From Candidatus Gemmiger stercoripullorum (GTDB lineage: Bacteria; Bacillota; Clostridia; Oscillospirales; Ruminococcaceae), in contig DWXD01000044.1 of the NCBI GenBank assembly GCA_019119365.1, positions 42,480-106,479 on the forward strand: a stretch of 64,000 nucleotides of DNA. The letters are read 5' to 3'. The notes beneath the pieces are model-generated. The model was not told the origin of the DNA, did no database searches, and saw only the letters and a list, made by a program, of their open reading frames with translations. Shown here piece by piece: positions 18,142 to 27,059 of the stretch. How positions within the stretch are numbered: the stretch's first letter is position 1; every line of letters starts with the position of its first letter. The translations under genes and the position numbers were made by a program.

Positions 18142-18906
18142 TTGGAAACGAAGATCATCATCGCTACGCATAAGCCTTACTGGATACCGGACGATCCCAT
18201 GTATCTGCCGGTACAGATGGGGCATGCCATCCACCCGGATATCGGCTATACCGGCGACGATACCGGCGAGAACATCTCCGACCGCAACTGGAATTTCTGC
18301 GAGCTGACCGGGCTGTACTGGGCCTGGAAAAACATCGAGGCCGATTACATCGGCCTTGTGCACTACCGGCGCTACTTTGCCAGCCGGGCCAACCGCTTTG
18401 CGCCCAAGCGCCAGCGCGTCATCCGGCACGAGGAGCTCGACCAAATCCTCGCCACCACCAACGTGATCCTGCCGCAGGAGCGCCACTATTACATCGAGAC
18501 CAACTACACCCAGTACATCCACGCCCACCACAAGCAGGACCTCGTGGTCACGCGGGCCATCATTGCGCGCAAATGCCCGGAGTATCTGCCCGCCTACGAC
18601 CTCTACATGTCCAAGACCCACGGCCACCACTTCAACATGTTTGTGATGAAGCGGGAACTGCTGGATCACTACTGCACCTGGCTGTTCGATATCCTGTTCG
18701 AGCTCGAGCGCGAACTGGACATCTCCCACTATTCGGTCAACGACAAGCGGGTGTTCGGCTTTGTCAGCGAGCGCCTGCTCGACGCCTGGCTCAGCACCAA
18801 CAACATCTCTTACGAGGAACTCGCCGTGCTCTACATGGAGCCGCAGCACTGGCTGCGCAAGGGCAGCGCCTTTGTGTGGCGCAAGCTGTTCCCCAAAAAG
18901 GACTGA
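18142..18906 (+). CDS. DUF4422 glycosyltransferase-like protein
   Basis: A 254-residue protein with a TTG start after GGGGA. It carries the DUF4422 pattern: an opening KIIIATHKPYWIPDDPMYLP, GDDTGENIS, then NWNFCELTGLYWAWKN, IGLVHYRRYF and the closing FGFVSERLLDAWL. DUF4422 proteins occur in capsule and exopolysaccharide clusters and are regarded as glycosyltransferases. It is the first gene of the polysaccharide operon and is followed by a GT2 gene after 6 bases. The donor and acceptor sugars are unknown. Confidence 0.88.
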   Translation: METKIIIATHKPYWIPDDPMYLPVQMGHAIHPDIGYTGDDTGENISDRNWNFCELTGLYWAWKNIEADYIGLVHYRRYFASRANRFAPKRQRVIRHEELDQILATTNVILPQERHYYIETNYTQYIHAHHKQDLVVTRAIIARKCPEYLPAYDLYMSKTHGHHFNMFVMKRELLDHYCTWLFDILFELERELDISHYSVNDKRVFGFVSERLLDAWLSTNNISYEELAVLYMEPQHWLRKGSAFVWRKLFPKKD

Positions 18907-18912
18907 ACGAAC

Positions 18913-19833
18913 GTGCAAACGCAACGCATCGCCGCCGTCGTCGTCACCTACAACCGGCTGCCGCTGCTGCGCCGCTGCCTGGCGGCGCTGGCCGCCTGCC
19001 GCGCGGCGTGCCCGGGCGCGGCGCTGGATATCTGGGTCGTGGACAACGCCAGCACCGACGGCACCGCCGCGGCGCTGGCCGCCTGGCAGGACCCCGGCCT
19101 GCATTACCGCAACACCGGGCGCAACCTGGGCGGGGCGGGGGGCTTTGCCTGGGGCCTGCGCGCCGCCGCGGCCGAAGCCTATGACTTTTACTGGATCATG
19201 GACGACGACACGCTGCCCGAACCCGGCGCGCTGGCCGCGCTGCTGGCGGCCCACGCCGGGCTGGGCGGCCGGTACGGCTGGCTTTCCTCCCGCGCGCTCA
19301 CGCCGCAGGGCTGCGACCAGCCCATGAACCGCCAGCGCCGCACGCCCTACCGCGACATCGCCGGGTACGGCGAAGCGCTCGTGCCCTCGGTCATGGCGAG
19401 CTTTGTCTCGCTGTTTGTGCCGGGGGACGTTGTGCAGGAATACGGCGTGCCCATCGCCGAATTCTTCATCTGGTCCGACGATTGGGAGTATACCCGCCGC
19501 ATCTCCCGCGCGCTGCCCTGCTACACCGTCCCGGCCAGCCGCGTCGTCCACGCAATGCAGAACACAGCGCCCTGCAACATCGCTCTCGACGTGCCCGCCC
19601 GCTGGGAGCGGTACCGCTATTTTTACCGCAACGACGTCTATCTCTACCGGCGCGAAGGCCCGGCCGGGTGGCTGTGGCTGCTTTGCAAGGACCTCTGGCA
19701 CAGCGCCCAGGTGCTTGTGCGCCCCGGCGCGCGCAAAGCCTACCGCCTGGGCATCATCTGGGGCGGTTTTGCCGCCGGGGTCCGCTTTGCCCCGCCCGTG
19801 CCCGCGCTGGCGCCGCCATCGGAACCGCAATGA
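18913..19833 (+). CDS. GT2 glycosyltransferase, GlfT/rhamnosyltransferase-like
   Basis: A 306-residue GT-A fold enzyme with a GTG start. The N-terminal nucleotide-binding motif is VVVTYNRLPLLRRCLAAL, then WVVDNASTDGT, then the metal-binding WIMDDDTLPEPGAL. The triple-Asp form and the later FFIWSDDWEYTRRI are characteristic of galactofuranosyl- or rhamnosyltransferase-like GT2 enzymes. It probably adds one sugar to a lipid-linked precursor on the inner face of the membrane. The last bases overlap the next start (ATGA), so translation is coupled. Confidence 0.88.
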   Translation: MQTQRIAAVVVTYNRLPLLRRCLAALAACRAACPGAALDIWVVDNASTDGTAAALAAWQDPGLHYRNTGRNLGGAGGFAWGLRAAAAEAYDFYWIMDDDTLPEPGALAALLAAHAGLGGRYGWLSSRALTPQGCDQPMNRQRRTPYRDIAGYGEALVPSVMASFVSLFVPGDVVQEYGVPIAEFFIWSDDWEYTRRISRALPCYTVPASRVVHAMQNTAPCNIALDVPARWERYRYFYRNDVYLYRREGPAGWLWLLCKDLWHSAQVLVRPGARKAYRLGIIWGGFAAGVRFAPPVPALAPPSEPQ

Positions 19834-21695
19834 AAAAACAACGTCTCCTCAACATCCTTTCGCAGACCGCCGGTCCCTGCCGGGCGGTCGCTTTTGATGT
19901 GTTCGATACGCTTTTGTTCCGGGATACGGCCTGCCCGTCCGATGTGTTCCGCTTGATGGAGCGCACGGGCGAAGCCGCGCCCGGCTTTGCGCAGCGCCGC
20001 TTGGACGCCGAGGCCGCCGCCCGCCGCCCGCATGCGGAAGTAACGCTCGCCGAAATTTACGCGCAGCCCGCGCTGCAGGGGGCTGCCCCGACCGCCGAGT
20101 GCGCGGCCGAGTTGCGGGCCGTGCATGCCGACGCCGCCCTGCTGGCCGCGGCGCGCGCGTGCAAGGCGCGCGGCCTGGCCGTCTATGTCGTGTCCGACAT
20201 GTACCTGCCCGAAACGCAGGTCACGGCCATGCTGCGCCGCTGCGGCTTCGATTTCCTCGACGGCGTCTTCGTCTCCTCGGAATATGGCGTGCAGAAGCGC
20301 AGCGGGCGGCTGTTCCGGCTGTTCCTGCAAAAGACCGGCCTCAACCCGCGGCAGGTGCTGTTTGTCGGCAACGACCGCCGGGCCGACGCCCTCGGCGCGG
20401 CGCTGGCGGGCATCCGCTGCCTGCTGGTCCCGCCGCCCGCCGCCCCGGCTTATTACGCGCCGCCGCAAAACCCGGAACAGGGCGCGCTGCGGGCGTTTGT
20501 GCAGAACCGCCCAAACGCGGGCGGCCCGGCCGCCCGGGTCGGTTTCGGCCTGCTGGGGCCGCTGCTGGCGGGGTTCGCCGCCTGGCTGCGCCAGCAAAAA
20601 GAACGCCATCCCGGCGCGCGGCTTGTGTTCCTTGCGCGCGATATGGACCTTGTGCGCCGCCTGTACGCGCAGGCGGCCCCGGGCGAAGAAACCGGCTACC
20701 TGCGCGTTTCGCGGCGCAGCCTCTGCCCGGCGCTTTTGCAGCGCCCGCTGGGCGAAGCGGCGCTCGACCTTCTGGCCGACGCGCTGCCCCGCCAGCGGCT
20801 GACCGCCGCGCAGGCGCTCGGCTATCTTGGCTTTGCGCCGGGCACGGCGCTGCCCGGCATGGCGGATACCGCAGCGGTCGACCTGCGCACCCGCCCGCTG
20901 CCCGCCGCCACGCGGGACTTCCTGCGCGCCGCGGCGGCGCTGGGCAAAGGCCCGGCCGGGCAGGAGGTCCGCCGCCAGGCGCAGCTTGTGCGCCGCTATC
21001 TGGCGGAGCAGGGCGTCGGCCGCGGACCGCTGCTGCTTGTCGATATCGGCAGCGGCGGCACGACCCAGCGCATTCTGGAAGAACTCACCGGCTGCGCGCT
21101 GCACGGGCTCTACCTTGCCTGCGATGCGCGCCTGCACCGGCATCTGCCGCCGGAGCGCGCGCAGGCGTTCCTGTTCGGCGGCCAGCCCGCGCCGCTGTGG
21201 TACTGGGCGGGCCAGCCGATGCTGGAGCGGCTGATCTCCGAACCCTGCGCCCCCACCGCCCGCTACGCCCAGACCCCGGCGGGCGTGCAGCCGCAGGCGG
21301 GGGAAACGGCGGACGCCGCCGCGGCCGATGCGCCGCAGCGCCGCATCATTGAAGCCGCGCGCCGCGGCGCGCTGGATTTCGCGGCCGCCTGGCGCGCCGG
21401 GGCCTGGGGCGCGCTGCCGCCGCCCGCAGACTATGCGGCCGAAGCGCTGCTGCGCCTGATCCGCGACCCGCAAACGGCGGAGGCCGACGTCCTCGGGGAC
21501 CTGACCGTCGAGGACGGCGGCGTCTGGCCGCTGGCCGCGCCGCAGCCCTGGCGGGCCTACCTGCGCGCGCCGCGCCGCTTTGCGCAGGACCTGGCCGCCG
21601 CGCGGTGGAAGACCGCGTTCCTGCGCCGGGCGCTGCGCCTGCCGCTGCCCTACGGCCGTGTGTATGCGGCGCTCAAAACACGAAAAGGCGGGTGA
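19830..21695 (+). CDS. Large HAD-containing protein of the polysaccharide operon
   Basis: A 621-residue protein starting in the stop codon of the previous gene. Residues about 15-215 form a HAD domain: motif I AFDVFDTLLFRD, motif II VVSDMYLP, motif III Lys in GVQKRSGRLF, motif IV LFVGNDRRADALGA. The rest (about 220-620) is a second region containing FLARDMDLVRRLY and LLVDIGSGGTTQRILEEL. This two-part form is common in surface polysaccharide clusters and is annotated as HAD hydrolase. Whether it is a phosphatase on a sugar-phosphate intermediate or a transferase is unknown. Codon use is very GC-rich, like its neighbours. Confidence 0.8.
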   Translation: MKKQRLLNILSQTAGPCRAVAFDVFDTLLFRDTACPSDVFRLMERTGEAAPGFAQRRLDAEAAARRPHAEVTLAEIYAQPALQGAAPTAECAAELRAVHADAALLAAARACKARGLAVYVVSDMYLPETQVTAMLRRCGFDFLDGVFVSSEYGVQKRSGRLFRLFLQKTGLNPRQVLFVGNDRRADALGAALAGIRCLLVPPPAAPAYYAPPQNPEQGALRAFVQNRPNAGGPAARVGFGLLGPLLAGFAAWLRQQKERHPGARLVFLARDMDLVRRLYAQAAPGEETGYLRVSRRSLCPALLQRPLGEAALDLLADALPRQRLTAAQALGYLGFAPGTALPGMADTAAVDLRTRPLPAATRDFLRAAAALGKGPAGQEVRRQAQLVRRYLAEQGVGRGPLLLVDIGSGGTTQRILEELTGCALHGLYLACDARLHRHLPPERAQAFLFGGQPAPLWYWAGQPMLERLISEPCAPTARYAQTPAGVQPQAGETADAAAADAPQRRIIEAARRGALDFAAAWRAGAWGALPPPADYAAEALLRLIRDPQTAEADVLGDLTVEDGGVWPLAAPQPWRAYLRAPRRFAQDLAAARWKTAFLRRALRLPLPYGRVYAALKTRKGG

Positions 21696-21700
21696 TCCCG

Positions 21701-22747
21701 ATGGAAAAACGGACAGCGCCGCTGTTCAGCATCATCATGCCGGTCTATAACGCCGCCGCCACGCTGGAGGCCGCGGCCCGCAGCGTGCTGGACCAGGGCG
21801 AGCGCAGCCTGGAACTGCTGCTTGTCGACGACGGTTCGGCCGACGAAAGCCTCGCCATCGCCCGGCGCCTTGCCGCGGCCGATGCGCGCGTGCGGGTGTT
21901 CGCCCAACAGAACGGCGGCATCTGCGCCGCGCGCAACTGCGCGCTCGCGGCGGCACGGGGGGAGTACGTCGGCTTCTGCGACGACGACGACCTCTACCTG
22001 CCCGGGGCGCTGCACGCGGTCGCCGCGCAGATCCGCCAGACCGGCGCCGACGTCGTGCGTGCCGGGTATGAGCTCTGGCGCGAGAACGCCGCCGGGCGGC
22101 CCGTGCAGCTGCCCCACCCGGTCGGGGAGCCCTGCGCGCTGGACCCTGCGCCGGACGGCGCGGCCTATCTGGCGTTTCTTGCGCACAGCGGGCCGCAGTT
22201 TGTGTGGAACGCATGGTACCGCCGCGCGTTCCTTGGGGATTTGCGCTTTGACGAGCGCTGCCGCAGCGGGCTCGAGGATTTTATCTTCAACGCCGCCGTC
22301 TATGCGGCCGCCCCGCGCGCCGTCTACACGCCCGCGCCCACCTGCCGCCACTTTGAAAATGCGGACAGCACCTCCCGCGCCGTGGCCGCCGCCGTGGCGG
22401 CCCGGCTTGAAGCGCTGCCCGCCTGGGCCGCGGCGGAACACGCCGCGGCCAAAGCCCGCAGCGCGCACGGCGAACTGCCCGGCGTCTGGGCTTCGCGCCA
22501 GGCGGAGCTCATCACGTTCCTTTTGCACCAGCTGCGGGACAGCCGTGCCGAAAAACCGGCGGCCGAAGCCGCCTGGCAGGCGCTGCGCCGGGCGCTGGCC
22601 CCCTATGCGAACCCGGCCCCGGGCCTTGACTTTTTGCGCGTGGCAGGGCAAAATAAAAAGAAAGCCGCCGCGCTGGCGCTGTACGCGCTGCGCCTAACCG
22701 GCCTTTACCGCTACCTTCCCAACCAGGAGGAGAGATCACTGCAATGA
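21701..22747 (+). CDS. GT2 family glycosyltransferase
   Basis: A 348-residue GT-A enzyme. The start at 21701 gives MEKRTAPLFSIIMPVYNAA, the usual GT2 opening. Next come LLLVDDGSADESLAIARR and GEYVGFCDDDDLYLPGAL, whose Asp residues bind the metal and nucleotide sugar. GLEDFIFN near residue 190 is the usual catalytic ED region. The C-terminal part is helical and basic. It overlaps the epimerase gene by 4 bases. The substrate cannot be assigned. Confidence 0.88.
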   Translation: MEKRTAPLFSIIMPVYNAAATLEAAARSVLDQGERSLELLLVDDGSADESLAIARRLAAADARVRVFAQQNGGICAARNCALAAARGEYVGFCDDDDLYLPGALHAVAAQIRQTGADVVRAGYELWRENAAGRPVQLPHPVGEPCALDPAPDGAAYLAFLAHSGPQFVWNAWYRRAFLGDLRFDERCRSGLEDFIFNAAVYAAAPRAVYTPAPTCRHFENADSTSRAVAAAVAARLEALPAWAAAEHAAAKARSAHGELPGVWASRQAELITFLLHQLRDSRAEKPAAEAAWQALRRALAPYANPAPGLDFLRVAGQNKKKAAALALYALRLTGLYRYLPNQEERSLQ

Positions 22748-23586
22748 AAACCATCCTTGTGACCGGCGCCGCCGGGTACATCGGCCGCCATGTCGTCAAG
22801 ACCGCGCTGGATATGGGCCACCGGGTCATCGCCGCGGATTTCGCCTTCAAGGGCGTGGATGAGCGCGCCGAATTCTGCGACGTTCCGCTGTTCAGCGGCG
22901 ACAAGAACATCTATAAGGCGCTCGGTTCGCCCGATGTCTGCATCCACCTGGCCTGGCGCGACGGCTTCCGCCACAACGCTTCCAGCCATATGAAAGACCT
23001 GTCCAGCCATGTCGTGTTCTGCAACAACATGGCTGCGGGCGGCCTGCCGCTGCTGACCGTCATGGGCACCATGCACGAGGTCGGCTACTGGGAGGGGGCC
23101 ATCACGGCCGACACCCCCTGTGCGCCGCAGAGCCAGTACGGCATCGCCAAAAACGCGCTGCGCCAGAGCCTGATGCTTTCGCTGCCCGCCACGGGCTGCC
23201 GCCTGCACTGGCTGCGCGCGTACTACATCACCGGCGACGAAGCGCACGGCAGTTCGATCTTTGCCAAGATCACCCAGGCCGAGCTGGACGGCAAAAAGAC
23301 CTTCCCGTTCACGACCGGCAAAAACAAATACGACTTTATCGACGTCGACCGCCTCGCGCAGATGATCGTCGCGGCCAGCGTGCAGGACAAGGTCGGCGGC
23401 ATCATCAACGTCTGCACCGGGCAGCCGCAGTCTCTGGCCGACCGGGTCGAGCAGTTCCTGCGCGAAAAACAGTACAAGATCCGCCTGGACTACGGCGCTT
23501 TCCCCGACCGCCCCTACGACAGCCCCGGCGTCTGGGGCGACCCGGCGCAGATCAACGCCATCCTGCAGGACGCGGGCCTGCAATAA
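22744..23586 (+). CDS. NAD-dependent epimerase/dehydratase (extended SDR)
   Basis: A 280-residue Rossmann enzyme. The cofactor motif is ILVTGAAGYIGRHVV at the N-terminus. The catalytic YxxxK is YGIAK near residue 137, and the upstream Thr/Ser region is VMGTMHEVGYW. This fits the extended SDR family that converts or reduces nucleotide sugars. At 280 residues it is a little short, closer to a reductase or epimerase of the RmlD/GalE type than to a dehydratase. It probably supplies an activated sugar to the transferases on either side. Confidence 0.85.
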   Translation: MKTILVTGAAGYIGRHVVKTALDMGHRVIAADFAFKGVDERAEFCDVPLFSGDKNIYKALGSPDVCIHLAWRDGFRHNASSHMKDLSSHVVFCNNMAAGGLPLLTVMGTMHEVGYWEGAITADTPCAPQSQYGIAKNALRQSLMLSLPATGCRLHWLRAYYITGDEAHGSSIFAKITQAELDGKKTFPFTTGKNKYDFIDVDRLAQMIVAASVQDKVGGIINVCTGQPQSLADRVEQFLREKQYKIRLDYGAFPDRPYDSPGVWGDPAQINAILQDAGLQ

Positions 23587-23610
23587 CCCGAACACCCGAA
23601 AGGAATGTCC

Positions 23611-25569
23611 ATGAAACGCCTGGGAATCTTTTTCTTTTTTGAAAAAAACGGCTATGTCGACGATTTTGTCACCTACTACCTCGCCGACCTTGTCAAAAAC
23701 CTGAGCGAGCTCGTCATCGTCTGCAACGGCAAGCTCAGCGAGAGCGGCCGCGCGGCGTTTGAGCGCTTCACCGGCAACATCGTCGTGCGCGAAAACAAGG
23801 GCCTGGACGTCTGGGCCTACAAGACCGCGCTGGACCAGTACGGCTGGGACCGCCTGGCCGCCTTTGACGAGGTCGTGATGACCAACGCGACGCTGATGGG
23901 CCCGGTGCGCCCGCTCAAAGAGATGTTTGACGCGATGGCGGAAAACCCGGACCTCGATTTCTGGGGCCTGACCGTCCACCACGGCGCCGAGGGCAACCCC
24001 TTTAAGGGCAAGCATATCTTCAGCTACCTGCCCGTGCACATCCAGTCCCACTTCATCGTCTACCGCAAAAAGTTCCTGCAAAGCCCCGACCTGCAGAAAT
24101 ACTGGAACGAGATGCCGATGATCGAAAGCTACAACGACTCGGTCCAGCGGTACGAAGCGGTGTTCACCAAGATCTTTGCCGACAAGGGCTATAAGTGGGA
24201 CGTCTATGTCAAGACGGACGATCTGCGGGAATTTACCGATTACCCGCTGCTTGTCTGCCCCGCGCGCCTGCTGCGGGACAAAAAATGCCCGCTGTTCAAG
24301 CGCCGCAGCTTCATGCACCCGTATGAAGCCTACCTCAACGACACGGCGGGCGAGCCGGTGCGCGAGCTTTACGCCTACCTGCGGGACGAGACCTCCTACC
24401 CGCTCGACCTTGTCTGGTCCAACATGATCCGCACGATGCACCCGTTCGACTTCACGCGCAACCTTGGCCTCACGCGGGTGATCCAGCCGCAGCTGCAGGA
24501 TCCGGACCTGGCGCAGCGGCTGCGCGCGGCGCGCCGCATCGCGCTGGCCATGCACCTCTATTTCATGGACATGCTGCCCCAGAGCCTTGCGTTTGCGGCC
24601 AACTTCCCGCCCGAGACCGACGTCTTCATCTCGACCGACACACAGGAAAAGAAGGAGCAGATCGAGCAGGCGTTTGCCGCCTGCGGGCTGCACAGCGTCA
24701 CGGTGCTCGTGGTCGAAAACCGCGGCCGCGATGTGGCCGCCTTCCTGTGCGACCTGGCCCCGCGCCTGCAGGGGTATGACTACGCCTGCTTCATGCACGA
24801 CAAAAAGGCCATCCAGACAAAGCCCGGCAGCGTCGGCGCCAGCTTTGGCTATGTCTGCAACGAAAATATCTGCAAAAACGCGGCCCATGTGCAGAACATC
24901 CTGTGCGAATTCGAGCGCGACCCGCGCCTGGGCCTGCTGTGCCCGCCGTTCCCCACGCACGGACTGTATTTCATGAACATGTGTTCCAACGGCTGGGGCC
25001 CCAACTTTGACAACACCAAAGCCCTGATCAAGACCCTCGGCCTGGATGTGCCGGTCTCGGGTGAAAAAATGCCGCTCGCCCCGTTCGGCAGCGTGTTCTG
25101 GTTCCGCGTGCGCGCGCTGGAGCCGCTGTTCACCAGGGGCGGCGCCGGCGGCTGGCAGCACGACGATTTCCCGCCCGAACCGCTGCCGCAGGACGGCACG
25201 ATCAGCCACGCCATCGAGCGCGTCTATCCGTTCGTGGCCCAGGGCGCGGGCTACTACCCGGCCGAGGTCATGAGCGCCGATTTCGCCGTCGCCCGCCTGG
25301 ATGCGATGCAGGCGTATGCGGCGGGGCTCATCCGCCCGCTGGCGCGCGTGTTCGACTGCACGACCTTCGGCAACGCCGCCATGTCGGCGGTCGGCTTTGC
25401 CGCCAGGCGGCATTTCGGGCTGTTCCAGACCTATGGCCCCTATGCGAACAGCAAGCGCCGCCGCGCCCGCAACTGGCTGCGCGACCGCATGTCCCCCGGG
25501 GCATACAAGAACATGATGCGCGCCAAACGCGCCGTCTTCGGCCCCCACGGCGCGCCCTACGAAGACTGA
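23611..25569 (+). CDS. Rhamnan synthesis protein F (RgpF) family protein
   Basis: A 652-residue protein. GAAAGGA lies 6-7 bases before the ATG at 23611; the ATG at 23605 is too close. It carries the RgpF family signature twice: an N-terminal half (GIFFFFEKNGYVDDFVTYYL, NKGLDVWAYKTAL, EVVMTNATLMGPV) and a C-terminal half (NRGRDVAAFLCDLAPRLQGY, FMHDKKAIQTKPGS). RgpF proteins help build rhamnose-containing wall polysaccharides in streptococci and related systems. Here the sugar is not proven to be rhamnose, since no rml genes are in the window. Confidence 0.88.
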   Translation: MKRLGIFFFFEKNGYVDDFVTYYLADLVKNLSELVIVCNGKLSESGRAAFERFTGNIVVRENKGLDVWAYKTALDQYGWDRLAAFDEVVMTNATLMGPVRPLKEMFDAMAENPDLDFWGLTVHHGAEGNPFKGKHIFSYLPVHIQSHFIVYRKKFLQSPDLQKYWNEMPMIESYNDSVQRYEAVFTKIFADKGYKWDVYVKTDDLREFTDYPLLVCPARLLRDKKCPLFKRRSFMHPYEAYLNDTAGEPVRELYAYLRDETSYPLDLVWSNMIRTMHPFDFTRNLGLTRVIQPQLQDPDLAQRLRAARRIALAMHLYFMDMLPQSLAFAANFPPETDVFISTDTQEKKEQIEQAFAACGLHSVTVLVVENRGRDVAAFLCDLAPRLQGYDYACFMHDKKAIQTKPGSVGASFGYVCNENICKNAAHVQNILCEFERDPRLGLLCPPFPTHGLYFMNMCSNGWGPNFDNTKALIKTLGLDVPVSGEKMPLAPFGSVFWFRVRALEPLFTRGGAGGWQHDDFPPEPLPQDGTISHAIERVYPFVAQGAGYYPAEVMSADFAVARLDAMQAYAAGLIRPLARVFDCTTFGNAAMSAVGFAARRHFGLFQTYGPYANSKRRRARNWLRDRMSPGAYKNMMRAKRAVFGPHGAPYED

Positions 25570-25586
25570 GACAGCAGCGAGACCCT

Positions 25587-27059
25587 ATGAAAAAACGGCT
25601 TGTGATCTACTTCCACTACGACCCCCGCGGGCAGGCTGACGAGGCCTGCCGTTTTGCGGTGCGCGCGGTGCTCGGGCAGGCGCAGGCCGTCTTTTTTGTC
25701 ACAAACGGCCGCCTGGACGCCGAAAGCCGCGCCTGGGCGCAGAGCGCCGGCGTGCGCCTGCTCGAGCGCGAGAACGCCGGTTTCGACGTCGGGGCCTACC
25801 AGGCGGCGCTGAACTGCCTGGGGCGCGCGGCGCTCGACGCCTATGACGAGATCGTGCTCATGAACTATACCCTGGCCGGGCCGGTGCGCCCGCTGGGGGC
25901 GATGTTCGCCGCGATGGACGCGCGCGCCGGCCTTGATTTCTGGGGCCTCAGCCGCCACTATGCCATGCGCAGCCGCCGGTTCGGCGGGCGGCGCGGGGCG
26001 GTGCCGGAGCATCTGCAGTCGCATTTTATCGCGGTGCGTCGCCCGATGTACGACGCGTTCTGGCAGTATTGGCAGGCGATGGAACTGCCCCAGAGCTATG
26101 AGGGCTCGGTCGCCGGGCATGAGACGCGCTTCACCGCCCACTTCGCCGCACTCGGCTTTCGCTGGGACAGTTTCCTTGACGGCGAGCGCTGGCGCGGCGT
26201 CTTTGTCAACCCGCTCATGGCCTGCCCGCAGCAGCTTATTGCGGCGGAGGGCTGCCCGTTTTTCAAGCGGCGCAGCTTCTTCACCCCCTGGGCGGACGAA
26301 CTGCGCCGCACCGACGGCCTGGCCGCCCGCCGTTTGTACGACTGGCTCAAGGCGGAGGGAACGTATCCCGTCGACGCTTTGCTGCGCGCGCTGCTGCCCG
26401 CCCAGCCGCTGGCGGACCTGGCCCGCAACCTGCACTGGCATTTTCTGCTGCCTGCGGCCGGGGCGGGGCAGGCGCTGGAACCGCTCACGCCGCAGCAGCT
26501 TGCGGGCGGCGCGGCGCTTGATGCGCAGAAGTTCTATTTCCTGCCGCTGCCGCTGCCCGAAACCCAGCCCGCCCGCTATTATGCGCAGGCGGCCGTGTGG
26601 GACGCCGCGCAGCGGCAGGCGGCCGCGGCGCTGCTTGCCCAGCAGCCGCTGCTCGGCATCGTGGGCCCGGCGCTGCCGCTCTACCCGGGCTGTGTGCAGG
26701 GCCGCCTGCGCCGCTGGCGGCGCGAAGCCCCCGCCGTGCGCGCCGCCGCGCAGGCGCTCGGTTTGAACGTGCCGCTCACGGCGGACGCCCCGCCGCTGCC
26801 CTGCGGCTGCGCGGTGGTGCGCGGGGCGGCTTTCCCGCACGGCCTGCCGCCGCTGCGCACGCCCGCCGACGCCTGGCTGCTGCCGCTGGCCGCCCAGCAG
26901 CAGGGCTGGGGCGCCGCCACGGCCGAGGACGCCGCCCAGGCCCTTGCCCGCGCTGACCTGCAGCCGGTGCTGCAGCAGGCGCTCAGCTGGCCGCAGGCCG
27001 CCAAAAGCTGCGTGCGCGCCGCCAAACACGCCCTGCTTGCAAAGGAGGATACCGAATGA
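25587..27059 (+). CDS. Second RgpF-like protein, shorter
   Basis: A 490-residue paralogue of the preceding gene. It shares the opening (RLVIYFHYDPRGQADEACRF), the NAGFDVGAYQAALNCLG motif, the DEIVLMNYTLAGPVRPLGAM block and the CPFFKRRSFF block. The C-terminal half is shorter and rich in Ala, Leu and Gln and lacks the NRGRDVAAF repeat, so only the first RgpF-like half is clear. It overlaps the acyltransferase start (ATGA). Two unequal RgpF-like proteins in tandem could add different linkages or work as a pair. Confidence 0.8.
   Translation: MKKRLVIYFHYDPRGQADEACRFAVRAVLGQAQAVFFVTNGRLDAESRAWAQSAGVRLLERENAGFDVGAYQAALNCLGRAALDAYDEIVLMNYTLAGPVRPLGAMFAAMDARAGLDFWGLSRHYAMRSRRFGGRRGAVPEHLQSHFIAVRRPMYDAFWQYWQAMELPQSYEGSVAGHETRFTAHFAALGFRWDSFLDGERWRGVFVNPLMACPQQLIAAEGCPFFKRRSFFTPWADELRRTDGLAARRLYDWLKAEGTYPVDALLRALLPAQPLADLARNLHWHFLLPAAGAGQALEPLTPQQLAGGAALDAQKFYFLPLPLPETQPARYYAQAAVWDAAQRQAAAALLAQQPLLGIVGPALPLYPGCVQGRLRRWRREAPAVRAAAQALGLNVPLTADAPPLPCGCAVVRGAAFPHGLPPLRTPADAWLLPLAAQQQGWGAATAEDAAQALARADLQPVLQQALSWPQAAKSCVRAAKHALLAKEDTE

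Noticed and set aside
22711..25548. 945-residue open frame on the - strand within the polysaccharide operon
   Set aside because: Mirror of the epimerase and RgpF genes; no recognisable motifs, overlaps two clear genes.
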